From: Avena insularis
Taxonomy: Eukaryota; Streptophyta; Magnoliopsida; Poales; Poaceae
Reading direction: 5' to 3'
Assembly (NCBI GenBank): GCA_023614405.1
Contig: CM042692.1
Location: 122,319,503-122,383,502, forward strand
Length of the DNA: 64,000 nt
Below, in pieces: positions 10,201 through 22,385 of the stretch (the stretch's first letter is position 1; every line of letters begins with the position of its first letter). Below the pieces are notes generated by a model. It was not told the origin of the DNA. It worked only from the letters and a program-made list of their open reading frames with translations, and did not search any database. The position numbers were made by a program, and so were the translations under genes.

Positions 10201-12291
10201 CCGATCTTTTGAATAACCTTCCCTCCTAATGTTTGGGAAGCAAGTGAAAATTTTGAAAACCGGAAAAGTTTGAATTTTTGTGCTGCCAAGGACCAAAGTG
10301 GTTTCCTTCCTATGTACTCCTCGTCCATACTCCACACCAACGCGCGGCTGCTGAACATGCCAGAGAAACAGAGCCGCCGTACCAAGGCACACGTGTGCAG
10401 CGCCATGCTGTGGATGAGGGGAGAGAGATCAGCCGGACCGGTGCGCGAGGGGAAAGGGGAGGAGCGATGGAGCATAGGGAAGGAGAGAGAAAACACACGA
10501 TTTGTTTTGCGTGCATAGGTCCTGAAATTTACTACTAGCAGAGTGTACACTGTAAGGCTGCAGGAGTACTTCGTGTCAGAAACCCATCATAACTTTGCTC
10601 TGACATGGAACTGCCTTCAACTTCTCTTCGCTGCTGCCCTCTTCCCCTGCCAATGTTTTATTCTCTCAGCATGTACAGTGCGTCGACAGAGGTGACCATA
10701 TGTCTAAGCAAAGAAATATACTACTCTCGCATTGTGTAAAAAAGCAAACCTTAATAAGGCTCAGATAGTAAACGTATCACATATCATCACTATATAAAAT
10801 TATAATTGGGAAACCCCAAAAAACTATAAATTTGATCAACATCTATAAAGTATGGGTGTATATTTGGTCCTTGTACTTTGTATCATCATGTGTAGAAGTC
10901 AAATATTATTAGCTACCTAACACTTGAAATTTTTGGTAACATGGTCTAGAGAAACGAGGGAGAAGATTCTAGTATGATCGAGAAGTGTGTTTTGAGAGGT
11001 TTATGCATAGTGCATTCACTGTGTTCAAGACTATCAATAGAATCTTCTAGATACTAGAATGGAAAAGAAGATCCAATGGCTAGAATTGCTGGGATTCGCG
11101 AGTCTTGATCCCACGGTCAACATTCAAAGTTATTTGTACACTATATAGTGGTTTGTAATGAAGATTATCAGTAGAATCTTCAAGATGCTAGAATGGAAAA
11201 AAAGATCTAGCGACTGGAAATGTTGGGATTCGCGAGTCTTGATCCAACAGTCAATATTCAAAGTTGTTTGTACACTATATAGTGGCAAGATCATGTAGAA
11301 GTCAATGATTATTAGCTACTAGTAAGTTACACGTGAGACTCAGATAGTAGACGTATGACATATCATCACTATATACAATTATAATTGGTAAAGCCCAAAA
11401 AATTATAAATTTGATCAACATCTATAAAGTATGGGTGTACATTTGGTCCTTGTACTTTGTATCATCATGTAGAAGTCAAATATTATTAGCTACCTAACAC
11501 ATGATTTTTATTGAAACAAGGGAGAAGCTTCTAGTACGACAAAGAAGTGTGTTTTGAGGTTTGCCCATAGCATTCATTATGTTGAAGACTATCAATAGAA
11601 TCTTCTAGATGCTAGAATGGAAAAGAAGATCCAACGACTAGAAATGCTGGGATTCGCGAGTCTTGATCCAACGGTCAACATTCAAAGTTATCCATACACT
11701 ATATAGTGGTAAGATAAGATAAGATAAGATAAGATCATGTAGAAGTCAACGATTATTAGCTACGAGGGAGATGATTCTCGTATGATGGAGAACTGTGTTT
11801 TGAGGTTTGTGCATATCATTCATTATGCTCAAGACTATTAATAGAATCTTCTAGATGCTAGAATATAAAAGAAGATCCAACGGCTGGAAATATTGGTATT
11901 CACGAGTCTTGATCCAACGGTCAATATTCAAAGTTATTCGTACACTATATAGTGGTAAGATATGATAAGATAAGATAAGATATCTCTATCTCTACTACTA
12001 TAGTGGAGCAGTTTTGAATTGGATCCATAGCACCAATCCTGACCGTTGGGCTATTGGATCCAATGGTTCAGAGAAGCTGGATCCGTGTTGAATAGTACCT
12101 AGAGCAAACTCCACCATGCATGTTCTAGAACCATCATGTCACCACCCCCAAAATTTCATAGCACAGTAGACTATATTCTCTCTACTTACTACTATAGTGG
12201 AGCAGTTTTGAATTGGATCCATAGCACTAATCATGGCCATTGGGCTGTTAGATCCAATGGTTCAGAGCAACTGGATTCGTGTTGAATAGTA
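10200..12291. repeat. Low-copy repeat block B, first copy
   Basis: This block is repeated with high similarity at 20288-22385, from CGATCTTTTGNATAACCTTCC to the Stowaway MITE at its right edge. Inside it, a subunit of about 575 bp starting near ATAGTANACGTATNACATATC (10770 and 11345) is duplicated. Several copies of TCTTGATCC(A/C)ACGGTCAA followed by a palindrome CACTATATAGTG occur (11139-11150 and others), the same anchor set as in array A. The left 450 bp reads in inverted orientation relative to 6720-7500. ORFs such as 10032-10550 minus run across repeat junctions and are unlikely to be genes. Confidence 0.8.
11711..11735. repeat. AAGAT pentanucleotide microsatellite
   Basis: Five uninterrupted AAGAT units follow the CACTATATAGTGGT palindrome. 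Related runs occur at about 11956-11982, 21809-21836 and 22052-22072, always in the same place relative to the palindrome. Confidence 0.85.
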
Positions 12292-12554
12292 CTCCCTCCG
12301 CCAAAATATAAGGCGCCTAAGGATTAGTCAAAAGTGAACATTTTTTAAGTTTGACCATGATTATACAAAAAAATATAAAAAATTAGAGTACCAAATTAAT
12401 ATCAATAGATTCACCATAAAGTATATTTTCTTAATATGTCCATTCAATATTGTAGATGGAGATATTTTTTTCTATATATTTGGTCAAAGTTAGTAAGGTT
12501 TGACTTTTGACCAATCCTTAGGCGCCTTATGTTTTGGGATGGAGCGAGGGAGTA
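12290..12554. mobile_element. Stowaway-type MITE, 261 bp
   Basis: The element 12292-12552 starts CTCCCTCCGCCAAAATATAA and ends with the near-complement ...CTTATGTTTTGGGATGGAGCGAGGGAG, flanked by TA. Subterminal TAAGGCGCCTAAGGATTGG-like arms are also inverted. It marks the right edge of block B. A truncated relative lies at the same place in the second block copy. Confidence 0.88.
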
Positions 12555-12559
12555 TAGAC

Positions 12560-14590
12560 CTAGATACTAGAATGGAAAAGAGGATCCAACGGTTAGCAAT
12601 GTTTGGATTTGCCAGTGTTGATCCAACGGTCAATGTTCAAATAAGTTAATCCCTACACTATTTAGTGTTGGTATGCATGGTATTGTAAGAGATAAGAGAC
12701 AAGATAAAGGTAAGATAAGAAGTACTGCGAATGGCCGTATAATGGTAGGTCTCGTAGGAGCGAGATGATTGAGAGTTAACACGGTCGGTGGAAGTACAAG
12801 TTACATCAAGAACCTTGTAAAAAATGAAAATTGCATCCAAGTCCATGCATTTTAGCACAAGGACCCTAACGCTGAGCAATGAAGTACTATGTGTTTTTAG
12901 GTTTGCGCATACTAGCGTTCATCGTGCTAAAGACTATCAATAGATCGAATATTTCTCAATGCTAAGAATGGAAAAAAGATCCAATGGTTAGCAATGTTTG
13001 GATTTGCCAGTCTTGATCCAACGATTAATATGTTCAAAGTTAATCCCTACACTATGTAGTGGTATGGTATTGTAAGAGATATGAGACAAGATAAAAGATA
13101 AGATAAGAAGTACTGTGAATGGCCGATCTTATGGTAGGTCTTGTAAGAGCGAGGTTCTTGAGAGTTAACACGGTGGGTAGAATTACAATTTACATCAAGG
13201 ACCTCATAAAAAATAAAAATTGCATCCAAGTCCATGCATTTATCACAAGGACCCTGAAACCAAGTAATGAAGTTCTGTGTGTTTTGAGGTTTGCACATAC
13301 TAGTGTTCATCATGCTAAAGACTATCAATAGAACCTTTATAGATGCTAAGAATGGAAAAGAAGATCCAACGGTTAGCAATGTTTGGATTTGCTAGTCTTG
13401 AGATCCAACGGTGAATGTTCAAAATAAGTTAATCCCTACACTATGTAGTGGTGGTATATATGGTATTGTAAGAGATAAGAGACAAGATAAAGATAAGAAG
13501 TACTGCGAATGGCCGTATAATGGTAGGTCTCGTAGGAGCGAGATGATTGAGAGTTAACACGGTCGGTGGAAGTACAAGTTACATCAAGAACCTTGTAAAA
13601 AATGAAAATTGCATCCAAGTCCATGCATTTTAGCACAAGGACCCTAACACTGAGCAATGAAGTACTATGTGTTTTTAGGTTTGCGCATACTAGCGTTCAT
13701 CGTGCTAAAGACTATCAATAGATCGAATATTTCTCAATGCTAAGAATGGAAAAAAGATCCAACGGTTAGCAATGTTTGGATTTGCCAGTCTTGATCCAAC
13801 GATTAATATGTTCAAAGTTAATCCCTACACTATGTAGTGGTATGGTATTGTAAGAGATATGAGACAAGATAAAAGATAAGATAAGAAGTACTGTGAATGG
13901 CCGATCTTATGGTAGGTCTTGTAAGAGCGAGGTTCTTGAGAGTTAACACGGTGGGTAGAATTACAATTTACATCAAGGACCTCATAAAAAATAAAAATTG
14001 CATCCAAGTCCATGCATTTATCACAAGGACCCTGAAACCGAGTAATGAAGTTCTGTGTGTTTTGAGGTTTGCACATACTAGTGTTCATCATGCTAAAGAC
14101 TATCAATAGAACCTTTATAGATGCTAAGAATGGAAAAGAAGATCCAACGGTTAGCAATGTTTGGATTTGCTAGTCTTGAGATCCAACGGTGAATGTTCAA
14201 AATAAGTTAATCCCTACACTATGTAGTGGTGGTATATATGGTATTGTAAGAGATAAGAGACAAGATAAAGATAAGAAGTACTGCGAATGGCTAATATAAT
14301 GGTAGGTCTCGTAGGAGCGAGGTGCTCGAGTGGTCGGTGGAAGTACAAGTTACATCAAGGACCTCATAAAAAATGAAAATTCCATCCAAGTCCATGCATT
14401 TGGCACAAGGACCCTAAAACCGAGTAATAATGAAGTAATGTATGTTTTGAGGTTTGAACATACTAGTGTTCATCGTGCTAAAGACTATCAGTAGAATCTT
14501 TCTAGATGCTAAGAATGGAAAAGAATATCCAACAGTTAGCAATGTTTGGATTTGCCAGTCTTGATCCAACGGTCAATGTTCAAAGTTAAC
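12560..14590. repeat. Tandem array A', units of about 389 bp with a 778-bp dimer duplication
   Basis: The anchor ACATCAAG occurs at 12803, 13192, 13581, 13970 and 14352, giving spacings of 389, 389, 389 and 382 bp. Adjacent units differ clearly, but units two apart are almost identical. The segment from about 12718 to 13495 recurs 778 bp later with only a handful of substitutions. This is a small higher-order repeat made from the same monomer type as array A. The ORF pairs at 13047/13825 minus and 13119/13897 plus are simply the duplicated sequence. Confidence 0.88.
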
Positions 14591-16130
14591 CGGTTAGCAA
14601 AGTTTGACCTAATTTCATGAAACAGTGAGCAAAGTTTAACCTAATTTCATTAAATAGTTAGGATGCAAAATCTTAGCAAGAAGATGAGCCTGTCGTCGAA
14701 ACTCTTGGTAGTTTCTCATATATATTAATTGACCCTCCCCCCGATGGGTACCCCCAAGAGCTTTTTCGTAAAACTTTCAAAGCAACCCACAATTTACCTG
14801 TAGTAGTCCAAATTTTACCTAATTTCGATAAATCGACATAAAATCATTCAAATGAATGAAGTTACCTAGGAAATTTGAGAACTGATAAAACATGGGAAAT
14901 CGTAAGTGCATCGTGTTGGTCCACTATATATGTGTGAAAACTTGGCTTATGGCATTCAGATCCATAGTCTTTGGAATTTCTTTAGGGGAAAGAACAATCT
15001 AGTCATCACTCGAAAAATTAAGAATGTTCTTTCCTAAGATAGTTGGAAACTCACACTAGCAGCATTGTCTACTACAAGAAGATGCTTCTATATCTACCTC
15101 GGAAAAGACTTTTAAATCAAGAGGAATCTATTGCACTTACTTGTAGCTAAAGTTTGGCCTAGTTTTGTTAAACTGACAAGATGCAAAATCTTAGCAAGAA
15201 GTTGAATTTGTCGTCAAAAATATCGTTGGATGGTTTCTCATATATTAATTGTGATCCCCTGATGGGTACCTTCAAAAGCTTTTTTGTAAAACTTTCATAG
15301 TAACCTACAATTTGCTTGTAGTAGTTCAAATTTGACCTAATTTTGATAAATCGACATAAGGTCATTCAAGTGGGTGAAGTTAGGTAGCGAGTTTGAGAAT
15401 TCATAAAACAAAGGAAATCATAAGTACAATATGTTGGTCCACTATATATATGTGTGAAAACTTCGCTTCTAGCATTTAGATCGATATTCTTCGAACTTCC
15501 TTTACGAGAGAGAATAATCTTGACATCACTCAAAAAACTGAGAATGGTCTTTCCTGATAATTGGAAACTCACACTGATGACATTGTTTACTACAAGAAGA
15601 TGCACCCATCTACCTCCGAAAAGACATTTAATTCAAGAGAAATCTATCATGCTTACATGTAGCTCAATTCTGACTTAATTTTGTTAAATTGTCAAGATGC
15701 CAAATCTTAGAAAGAAGTTAAACCTATCATCAAAGCTCATAGTGGTTTCTGATATATTAATTGACCCCTCCCCCGAAGGGTACCTCCAAAAGCTTTTTCA
15801 TGAAACTTTCAAAGCAACCTACAATTTACTTGTAGTTCAAATTCAACCTAATATAATTTCGATAAATCGGGATAAAGTCATTCAAGTTGGCAGAGTTAGA
15901 TAAGAAGTTTGAAAGCACATAAAACATGGGTATCGTCAGTACAACATGTCAGTCCACTATATATATATATGTCTAAAAACCTGGATTGTGGCATTCAGAT
16001 CCATATTTTTCGGACTTTCTTGACAAAAAATAACAACCTCGCTTGTCATCTCTCGGAAAATTGAGAATTGAATGTTCTTTCCTAATAGTTCGAAACTCAC
16101 AACGACATTGTTTACTGTATATTGATTTTT
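14590..16130. repeat. Tandem array C, three units of about 517 bp
   Basis: GATGC(A/C)AAATCTTAG(C/A)AAGAAG occurs at 14662, 15180 and 15696 (spacings 518 and 516 bp). Each unit also has GACCTAATTT(C/T)GATAAATCG, CATTCAGATCCATA-like text and GAGAATG(T/G)TCTTTCCT. Single diverged copies of the same unit appear near 22850-23120, 23450-23660, 24130-24500 and 25930-26340, so it is part of the wider repeat mosaic. Confidence 0.82.
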
Positions 16131-16215
16131 TTCAATGAGTATACTATTTAATACTGTATATAGTTGGTCAAACTTTGTAACGGTTGACTTTGCCTAAACC
16201 TAATATGCTGAGTAA

Positions 16216-16387
16216 TACTCCCTCCATTTAGAAATATAAGACGTTTTAGCTTTGTGAATCGAATGTATCTAGACGTCTTTTAGTGTAAGGGTTCGTAGAG
16301 GTTCGGAGTGAACCTATACACTAAAGGCGTCTAGATACATTCATTTCACAAAGCTAAAACGTCTTATATTTCTGAATAGAGGGAGTA
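16216..16387. mobile_element. Stowaway-type MITE, 168 bp
   Basis: The element 16218-16385 begins CTCCCTCCATTTAGAAATAT and ends with its near-complement ATATTTCTGAATAGAGGGAG, flanked by TA on both sides. Arms with AAGACGTTTTAGCTTTGTGAA and TGTATCTAGACG pair along most of its length. This is a standard grass Stowaway layout. Confidence 0.92.
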
Positions 16388-16561
16388 TTAAATAAATGGA
16401 GTATAGGATAAGATTAGGAAAACAACATTTTTTTAGAACCCTCACAAGCTTTTTCTTAGCATCATAGATCTGAATATTACATTGACACTCATGATTAACC
16501 AAACTGCAAACAAAGCAAACCCAAACACATACAGAGTAGTAGTAGTATAGCTTAACGACTT

Positions 16562-17107
16562 CTAGGGGGACTTCGTGGTCTTCTCAGACGACTTGGCAGC
16601 ATCCTCCACGGGCAACTTGGCTGCGTCCTCTGCGGTACCATCACCAAGCAGGGACTCGTGGATGCTGGGCAGCACACCGCTGTGCACAATGGTAACACTG
16701 GCCAGCAGCTTGCTAAGTTCCTCGTCGGGCATGGCGTTGGGCATCACATGCCTCAGGATGATGCGGATCTTCTTGCTGTCCTTCGCGGCTTGCCCGGCGA
16801 GCTCCAGCACCTCAGCGGTGAGGTACTCGAGAACGGACGCGAGGTAGACAGGAGCCCCGAATCCTATGCGCTAGGAGTACCGACCCTCCTTGAGGGAGCG
16901 CCCGATCTGACCGATGGGGAAATGCAGCCCAGCCTTGACGGATCTAGACACCTGCTTCTTCATGCGGCTGCCTGGTGCGAGACAGCGACTTGGAGTGGCC
17001 AGAGCAAGATTCGGAAGACGATGACATGTCTTCCTTTTCTCCATGGCCTTTGTCGCCGCCACCTGGGTCTTCTTCTTCCCACGAGGAGCTCCGGTCTTCG
17101 GAGCCAT
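16562..17107 (-). pseudogene. Histone H2A-like pseudogene
   Basis: Minus-strand ATG at 17107, one TAG at codon 79 (16873-16871), then the same frame is open to TAG at 16564-16562 (181 codons in all, no intron). The histone fold is plain: [22 protein letters not shown], then after the stop [22 protein letters not shown], ending in a plant-type Lys/Ser-Pro tail (TTKSP). In plant H2A the residue at the stop is usually Gln, so CAG to TAG is the simplest origin. Oddities are an N-terminal extension of about 35 residues over the usual length, replacements in normally fixed positions (RSLKEGRYS for RYLKKGRYA-type text) and a changed segment after ILRHVM. Histones package DNA into nucleosomes. This copy could make at most a 78-residue fragment. 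It sits between two Stowaway MITEs and has no histone neighbour. The overlapping plus-strand ORF is its shadow. Confidence 0.85.
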
Positions 17108-17761
17108 AGCTGCAAAGTCTAAGAGGAAGAAAGGTTAATTGTGGAGGGCCGGTGAAGGTGCCTAGGTCCCTTGTATTGAAACTTTAATAGCACCGTCTTT
17201 ACTGTTTTACAAGTATGAATTTTTAATAGGAGTACTACTACTAAAAGGTTGTGTACATGTTTCCTTATTTTCTTCACTTTTTTGAAACATGGTCAGATGT
17301 GTCAGCATGAAAATTCATACAAAGAAGTTGTATCTTACAAAACAATAATTGGTTTTCAGTATGACTGCGTGGGTACAATAATTAGTACTATATGAATTTC
17401 TAACAAATTTACAAGCAATATATCACGCACTTGTAGATCAAAATTTACCTACTTTGGTTTTATTGACAAAATGTCATTTAATTATGCGAAATTAGCTAGA
17501 AGGCCTGAAAATTTATGGAACTTGTTAACCATGAAACATACTCTATTTTGTGTGAAATTTAGTGTGTTGTGGCATTCGGAGCCATACTCTTTGCCTTTTC
17601 TTTAGAAAATAATTATATGTGGCACTTCTAAAATAATTTAACAAAATTATATACATAAAAGTTGAAAAGTCCAATTAACAAAATTAGTGTGCCATGCCAA
17701 GATGCACCCCATCTATCTGAAATGGACACGATATTTGTCATTATTTAACTTGAAACCCAAG
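17108..17761. other. Unassigned sequence upstream of the H2A-like pseudogene
   Basis: AT-rich with no ORF of note. CAAGTATGAATTTTTAATAGG and similar text carry no recognisable element. It may hold the old histone promoter, but no TATA box or histone-type hexamer stands out. Confidence 0.35.
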
Positions 17762-17887
17762 TACTCCCTCCGCCTCAAAATAGATGTCACCATTTTTTTA
17801 AAATTTAGATGTATCTAGACTAGATAGTGGCTAGATACATCCAAATTTAAACAATTTTGAGACATCTATTTTGAGATGGAGGGAGTA
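17762..17887. mobile_element. Stowaway-type MITE, 122 bp
   Basis: The element 17764-17885 begins CTCCCTCCGCCTCAAAATAG and ends CTATTTTGAGATGGAGGGAG, flanked by TA. The interior arms with TTTAGATGTATCTAG and CTAGATACATCCAAA also pair. Confidence 0.93.
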
Positions 17888-17955
17888 TGTTAACACATCG
17901 ATGGTCATATTGTGAAGAAGTGTTTTTAAACCTTGTCAAAATTCATGTTTATCAT

Positions 17956-18247
17956 TTAGAGGTCGTTTGGCACCTAGGTATTCATTTCATTTAGTAGAAA
18001 TGAAATGAATACATAGATTCATTTCATTTATATTATGATTCCAAAAACACCCACATGTTTGGTTGCCACCGGAATTTGCAAAGGACGGGTATGATATAGG
18101 AATTGAGTTTACACATGAGGATATTTTGATGGATTTGCCAAATGAAATGACAACCCAATTCCGTGCCAACCAAACAACATAGGGATGAAATTGGAAAATG
18201 AATTCCAGGATTTCAGGCCTAAATGATGGATACCAAACGATCTCTTA
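17956..18247. mobile_element. Tourist-type (PIF/Harbinger) MITE
   Basis: The 286-bp element 17959-18244 has terminal inverted repeats GAGGTCGTTTGG and CCAAACGATCTC and lies between TTA target duplications (17956-17958, 18245-18247). A TTA duplication and this size are typical of Tourist MITEs. The ORF on the minus strand inside it is not a gene. Confidence 0.85.
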
Positions 18248-18746
18248 TGAAAGAGGACATCATACATAAGTGTTTAACATTTTTCATTGTTTTCTTTACT
18301 TTTCTTTAATTTATCCCAATAAACGGGACGAGTGATACAGATATGACCTTGACATTGGTAACTTGGCTTAAAATGTGAACAATGTTCATACATGGTTATG
18401 ACCATATTATGTAGCAAGGTTTTCGAAAGTTGTCCAAATCCATGTTTGTAGGTTTCGTCCAAACAAGCACAAATATAAGAGGACACCATTTAAGTTTCAA
18501 CTATGTATCATTACCACCCCACATCCCTCTCGCAAAAAAAATCATGTATCATGACACACATTGAAATAAGTATTTTCATATAATACTAACATGCGATGCA
18601 AATTATCTATATTTTGCTAGAATACAGTGAGTGCACTCTAAGCCAAATTATCCGGACATACTTAATTACTAAAAACAAATCCTATCACTTGGAAATTGAA
18701 AAGCATTTTCCTAAAAGTTCGGAACTCTCATTGACAACATTATTTA

Positions 18747-19178
18747 TCAAAGCCAAGATGCTTCATAGAACGAGATATAGTACACTGCCCGCCTCTTCTC
18801 TAGACGCCATTTAATTTTGCACTCGGGCATGCTTCTTCGATGGGGGCGGGAAGAGACCTCCTTGTCATTGTCCTCGGCCTCCTCCCCATCAACGTCCTCG
18901 GCCTCCTCCCTGTCGTCGTCTTCGGCCTCCTCCTCAAGGTTGACCTCAAACTCCTCCTCTTCCTCAGTCTCATCTTCCATCTTATCGGAGTCGCTCGGTG
19001 TTGGTGGTGGTGTCCCTTCGAAAAAGCAATGTCAGTGGCTATCTTCTTCATCAAAGGAGTCAGACAGCGGCGGCAGCCATGGCCCTTCGACTGAGTCTGG
19101 GATTCCAGGTGGAGTTTCGGGGCCTTTCCCATTTGTTAGGTCAATCGACGTGTTCTGGAGAGAGTTGTCATACGACAT
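18747..19178 (-). pseudogene. Acidic protein of unknown function, interrupted by TGA
   Basis: Starting from ATG at 19178, the frame runs 48 codons, meets a TGA, and then continues open to 18747 (143 codons plus stop). The first part is Pro/Gly/Ser-rich (PETPPGIPDSVEG, PWLPPLSDSFDEED). The second is strongly acidic, with repeated EEAED/DDDREEAED/DVDGEEAED units (about codons 67-110), and then turns basic (RPHRRS, KIKWRLEKRR). Such acidic tracts occur in nucleolar and chromatin proteins, but I cannot name a family. The acidic tract is coded by a GAG/GAC-rich triplet repeat, which also makes the Ser-rich ORF seen on the plus strand (18817-19215). That ORF is open with no stop, so either strand could be the relic. 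I favour the minus strand because its sequence outside the repeat looks more protein-like. Confidence 0.4.
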
Positions 19179-19215
19179 TTTGGAAGAAAATAGAGAGAGA
19201 TCAAGTTCTAAGTAA

Positions 19216-20287
19216 TAGTGGGTTGGATGTTTTGGGTGAAAGTAGGGGTGCGTACTGTTGCAATTTATAATGTTTATTTATAGTTGTGCTTGTGTTAATA
19301 CCCTGAAAACTATCCCAAAATATCATAAATAGATTATACCAGACTCGTCCCGTCAACAAAAAAGGATTATACCAGACTTGTCGGTTCTTGATTTTTCTCG
19401 TCCCAGAGAATTAAGGAGGCTCCCCTCTTTATCCAAAAATGAAGAGAATCATGCAGATCGTGCTGAATTACTCGGTGTCTCTTACTTTCTCTGTTAAAAA
19501 TTAAGTGTCTGTAGTAGTACATACTTATCTAGCTACAGTACTACTAGTATACGTATACTCTTCACAAAGTTGCGTCACCGAACTTGATTGATGGTGGTAT
19601 GGTGTGGGCCTCATCTTTTTCTGCACCGCTGTACCTCAGACTAGAAGTATAATCGTTGCGTGAAAGCTTACATGGGAAGGAAGGAGAAATAGAGAGGATA
19701 GTGGATGGATGGTGAGAGGGGGCGAATGAGAGAGAAAATCTTCTATGTAGTAGTATGTGTACTAGTACCGCGTGTCACGACCCATCGTAATATGTAAACT
19801 TTTAGCCGAAGTTAGATAGGAACCATGATCAACTATAGTATGTGTGAAACATTGGCTTGTGGCATTATGAACCATATTATTTGGACTTTCTTCACAAAAA
19901 AAATCACCATCCTCACTGGGAAAATTGAAATTCTTTTTTTCCTAATTGTTGGAAACTCCCACATGCAATAATGCTTACTACGTCAAGATGCACCCATCTA
20001 CCAAACTATCGTGGGAACTCTATCAAATTGTAAACTATGATGTCAATATGGCCTTGATGACCTTGATCGTTTGGGTTGAAATAAACCCGATAGTATCCAT
20101 ACACATGGTAGGACAATATTGTGAAGCTATTTTTCCAAAACTTATCTAATCCCATGATTACAGTTTTCATGACACGTGGTGCACAAGACATGATAGGACA
20201 TCATGAGTAATGCTTTTTTTTTTTTCATTTATTCAATATGATCAATGTTCAAAACGGGTTCAAAATTGCCTTCCCACCCGAAGTTTG
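19216..20287. other. Unassigned sequence with repeat-zone fragments
   Basis: Mostly AT-rich. The parts near 19660-19800 (GGATGGTGAGAG, CGTGTCACGACCCATC) and 19840-20180 (GGCATT, TTGGACTTTCTTCACAAA, GAAACTCCCAC) resemble pieces of the low-copy repeats found at 15-16 kb and 23 kb. No gene seen. Confidence 0.45.
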
Positions 20288-22385
20288 GCCGATCTTTTGG
20301 ATAACCTTCCCTCCCGATGTTTGGGAAGCAAGTGAAAATTTCGAAAACCGAAAAAGTTTGAATTTTTGTGCCGCCAAGGACCAAAGTGGTTTCCTTCCTA
20401 TGTACTCCACGTCCCTACTCCACACCAACGCGCGACTGCCGAACACGCTAGAGACACAGAGCCGCCGTACCAAGGCACATGTGCGTAGCGCAACACTATG
20501 GACGAGGGGAGAGAGATCAGCCGGACCGGTGCACGAGGGAAAGGGGAGGAGAGATGGAGAATAGGAAAGGAGAGAGAAAACACACGATTTGTTTTGTGTG
20601 CATAGGTCCTGAAATTTACTACTAGTAGAGTGTACACTATAAGGCCGTAGGAGTACCTCGTGTCAGAAACCCATCATAACTTTGCTCTGACATGGAACTG
20701 CCTTCAACTTCTCTTCGCTGCTGTCCTCTTCCCCGGCCAATGTTTTATTCTCTCAGCATGCACAGCGCATGGACAGAGGTGATGATATGTCTAAGCAAAT
20801 AAATATACTACTCCCGCATTGTGTAAAACATCACACCTTAATAAGGCTCAGATAGTAAATGTATGACATATCATCACTATATAAAATTATAATTGGCAAA
20901 GCACAAAAAATTATAAATTTGATCAACATCTATAAAGTATGGGTGTATATTTGGTCCTTGTACTTTGTATCATCATGTGTAGAAGTCAAATATTATTAGC
21001 TACCTAACACTTGAAATTTTTGGTAACATGGTCTAGAGAAACGAGCGAGAAGATTCTAGTATGATCGAGAACTGTGTTTTGAGAGGTTTATGCATAGTGC
21101 ATTCACTGTGTTCAAGACTATCAATAGAATCTTCTAGATGCTAGAATGGAAAAGAAGATCCAACGACTAGAAATGCTGGGATTCGTGAGTCTTGATCCAA
21201 CGGTCAACATTCAAAGTTATTCGTACACTATATAGTGGTTTGTAATGAAGACTATCAGTAGAATCTTCAAGATGCTAGAATGGAAAAGAAGATCTAGCGA
21301 CTGGAAATGTTGGGATTCGAAAGTCTTAATCCAACGGTCAATATTCAAAGTTGTTTGTACACTATATAGTGGCAAGATCATGTAGAAGTCAACGATTATT
21401 AGCTAGTAGTAAGTTGCACGTGAGACTCAGATAGTAGACGTATGACATATCATCACTATATACAATTATAATTGGTAAAGCACAAAAAATTATAAATTTG
21501 ATCAACATCTATAAAGTATGGGTTTAAATTTGGTCCTTGTACTTTGTATCATCATGTAGAAGTCAAAGATTATTAGCTACCTAACACATGATTTTTTTTG
21601 AGAACATGGTCTAGAGAAACAAGGGAGAAGCTTCTAGTATGACAGAGAAGTGTGTTTTGAGGTTTGTGCATAGCATTCATTATGCCGAAGACTATGAATA
21701 GAATCTTCTAGATGCTAGAATTGAAAAGAAGATCCAACGGCCAGAAATGTGGGATTCGCGAGTCTTGATCCAACGGTCAACATTCAAAGTTATATGTACA
21801 TTATAGAGTATAAGATAAGATAAGTTAAGATAAGATCATGTAGAATTCAACGATTATTAGCTACGAGGGAGAATATTCTAGTATGATGGAGAAGTGTGTT
21901 TTGAGGTTTGTGCATAGCATTCATTATGCTGAAGACTATCAATAGAATCTTCGCTAGAATGGAAAATAAGATCCAACAGCTAGAAATGTTGGAATTCACG
22001 AGTCTTGATCCGACGGTCAATATTCAAAGTTATTCGTACACTATATAGTGGTAAGATAAGATAAGATAAGATATCTCTATCTCTACTACTATAGTGGATC
22101 AGTTTTGAATTGGATCCATAGCACCAATCCTGACCGTTGGGCTGTTGGATCCAATGGTTTAGTGAAGCTGGATTCGTGTTGAATAGTACCTAGAGCAAAC
22201 TCCACCATGCATGTTCTAGAACCATCATGTCACCCCCCCCCCCCAAATTTCATAGCACAGTAGACTGTATTCTCTCTACTTACTACTATAGTGGAGCAAT
22301 TTTGAATTGGATCCATAGCACTAATCATGACCGTTGGGCTGTTAGATCCAATGGTTTAGAGCAACTGGATTCATGTTAAATAGTA
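20288..22385. repeat. Low-copy repeat block B, second copy
   Basis: Closely matches 10200-12291 in the same orientation, including the internal subunit of about 575 bp (near 20850 and 21430), the palindromes CACTATATAGTG and the AAGAT runs. A run of 12 C at 22233-22244 replaces CACCCCC in the first copy. The minus-strand ORFs at 20249-20473 and 20398-20637 are the counterparts of those at 10.1-10.5 kb and are not conserved beyond the DNA similarity. Confidence 0.85.

Noticed and set aside
10032..10550. 172-codon minus-strand ORF
   Set aside because: It crosses the border between array A and block B, its frame is not kept in the duplicate at 20.2-20.6 kb, and it has no family signature.
13047..14157. 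Identical pair of 110-codon ORFs
   Set aside because: The identity comes from the 778-bp DNA duplication and not from coding constraint; more distant units lack the ORF.
16658..17122. 154-codon plus-strand ORF
   Set aside because: Antisense shadow of the H2A-like relic, kept open by its GC-rich codons.
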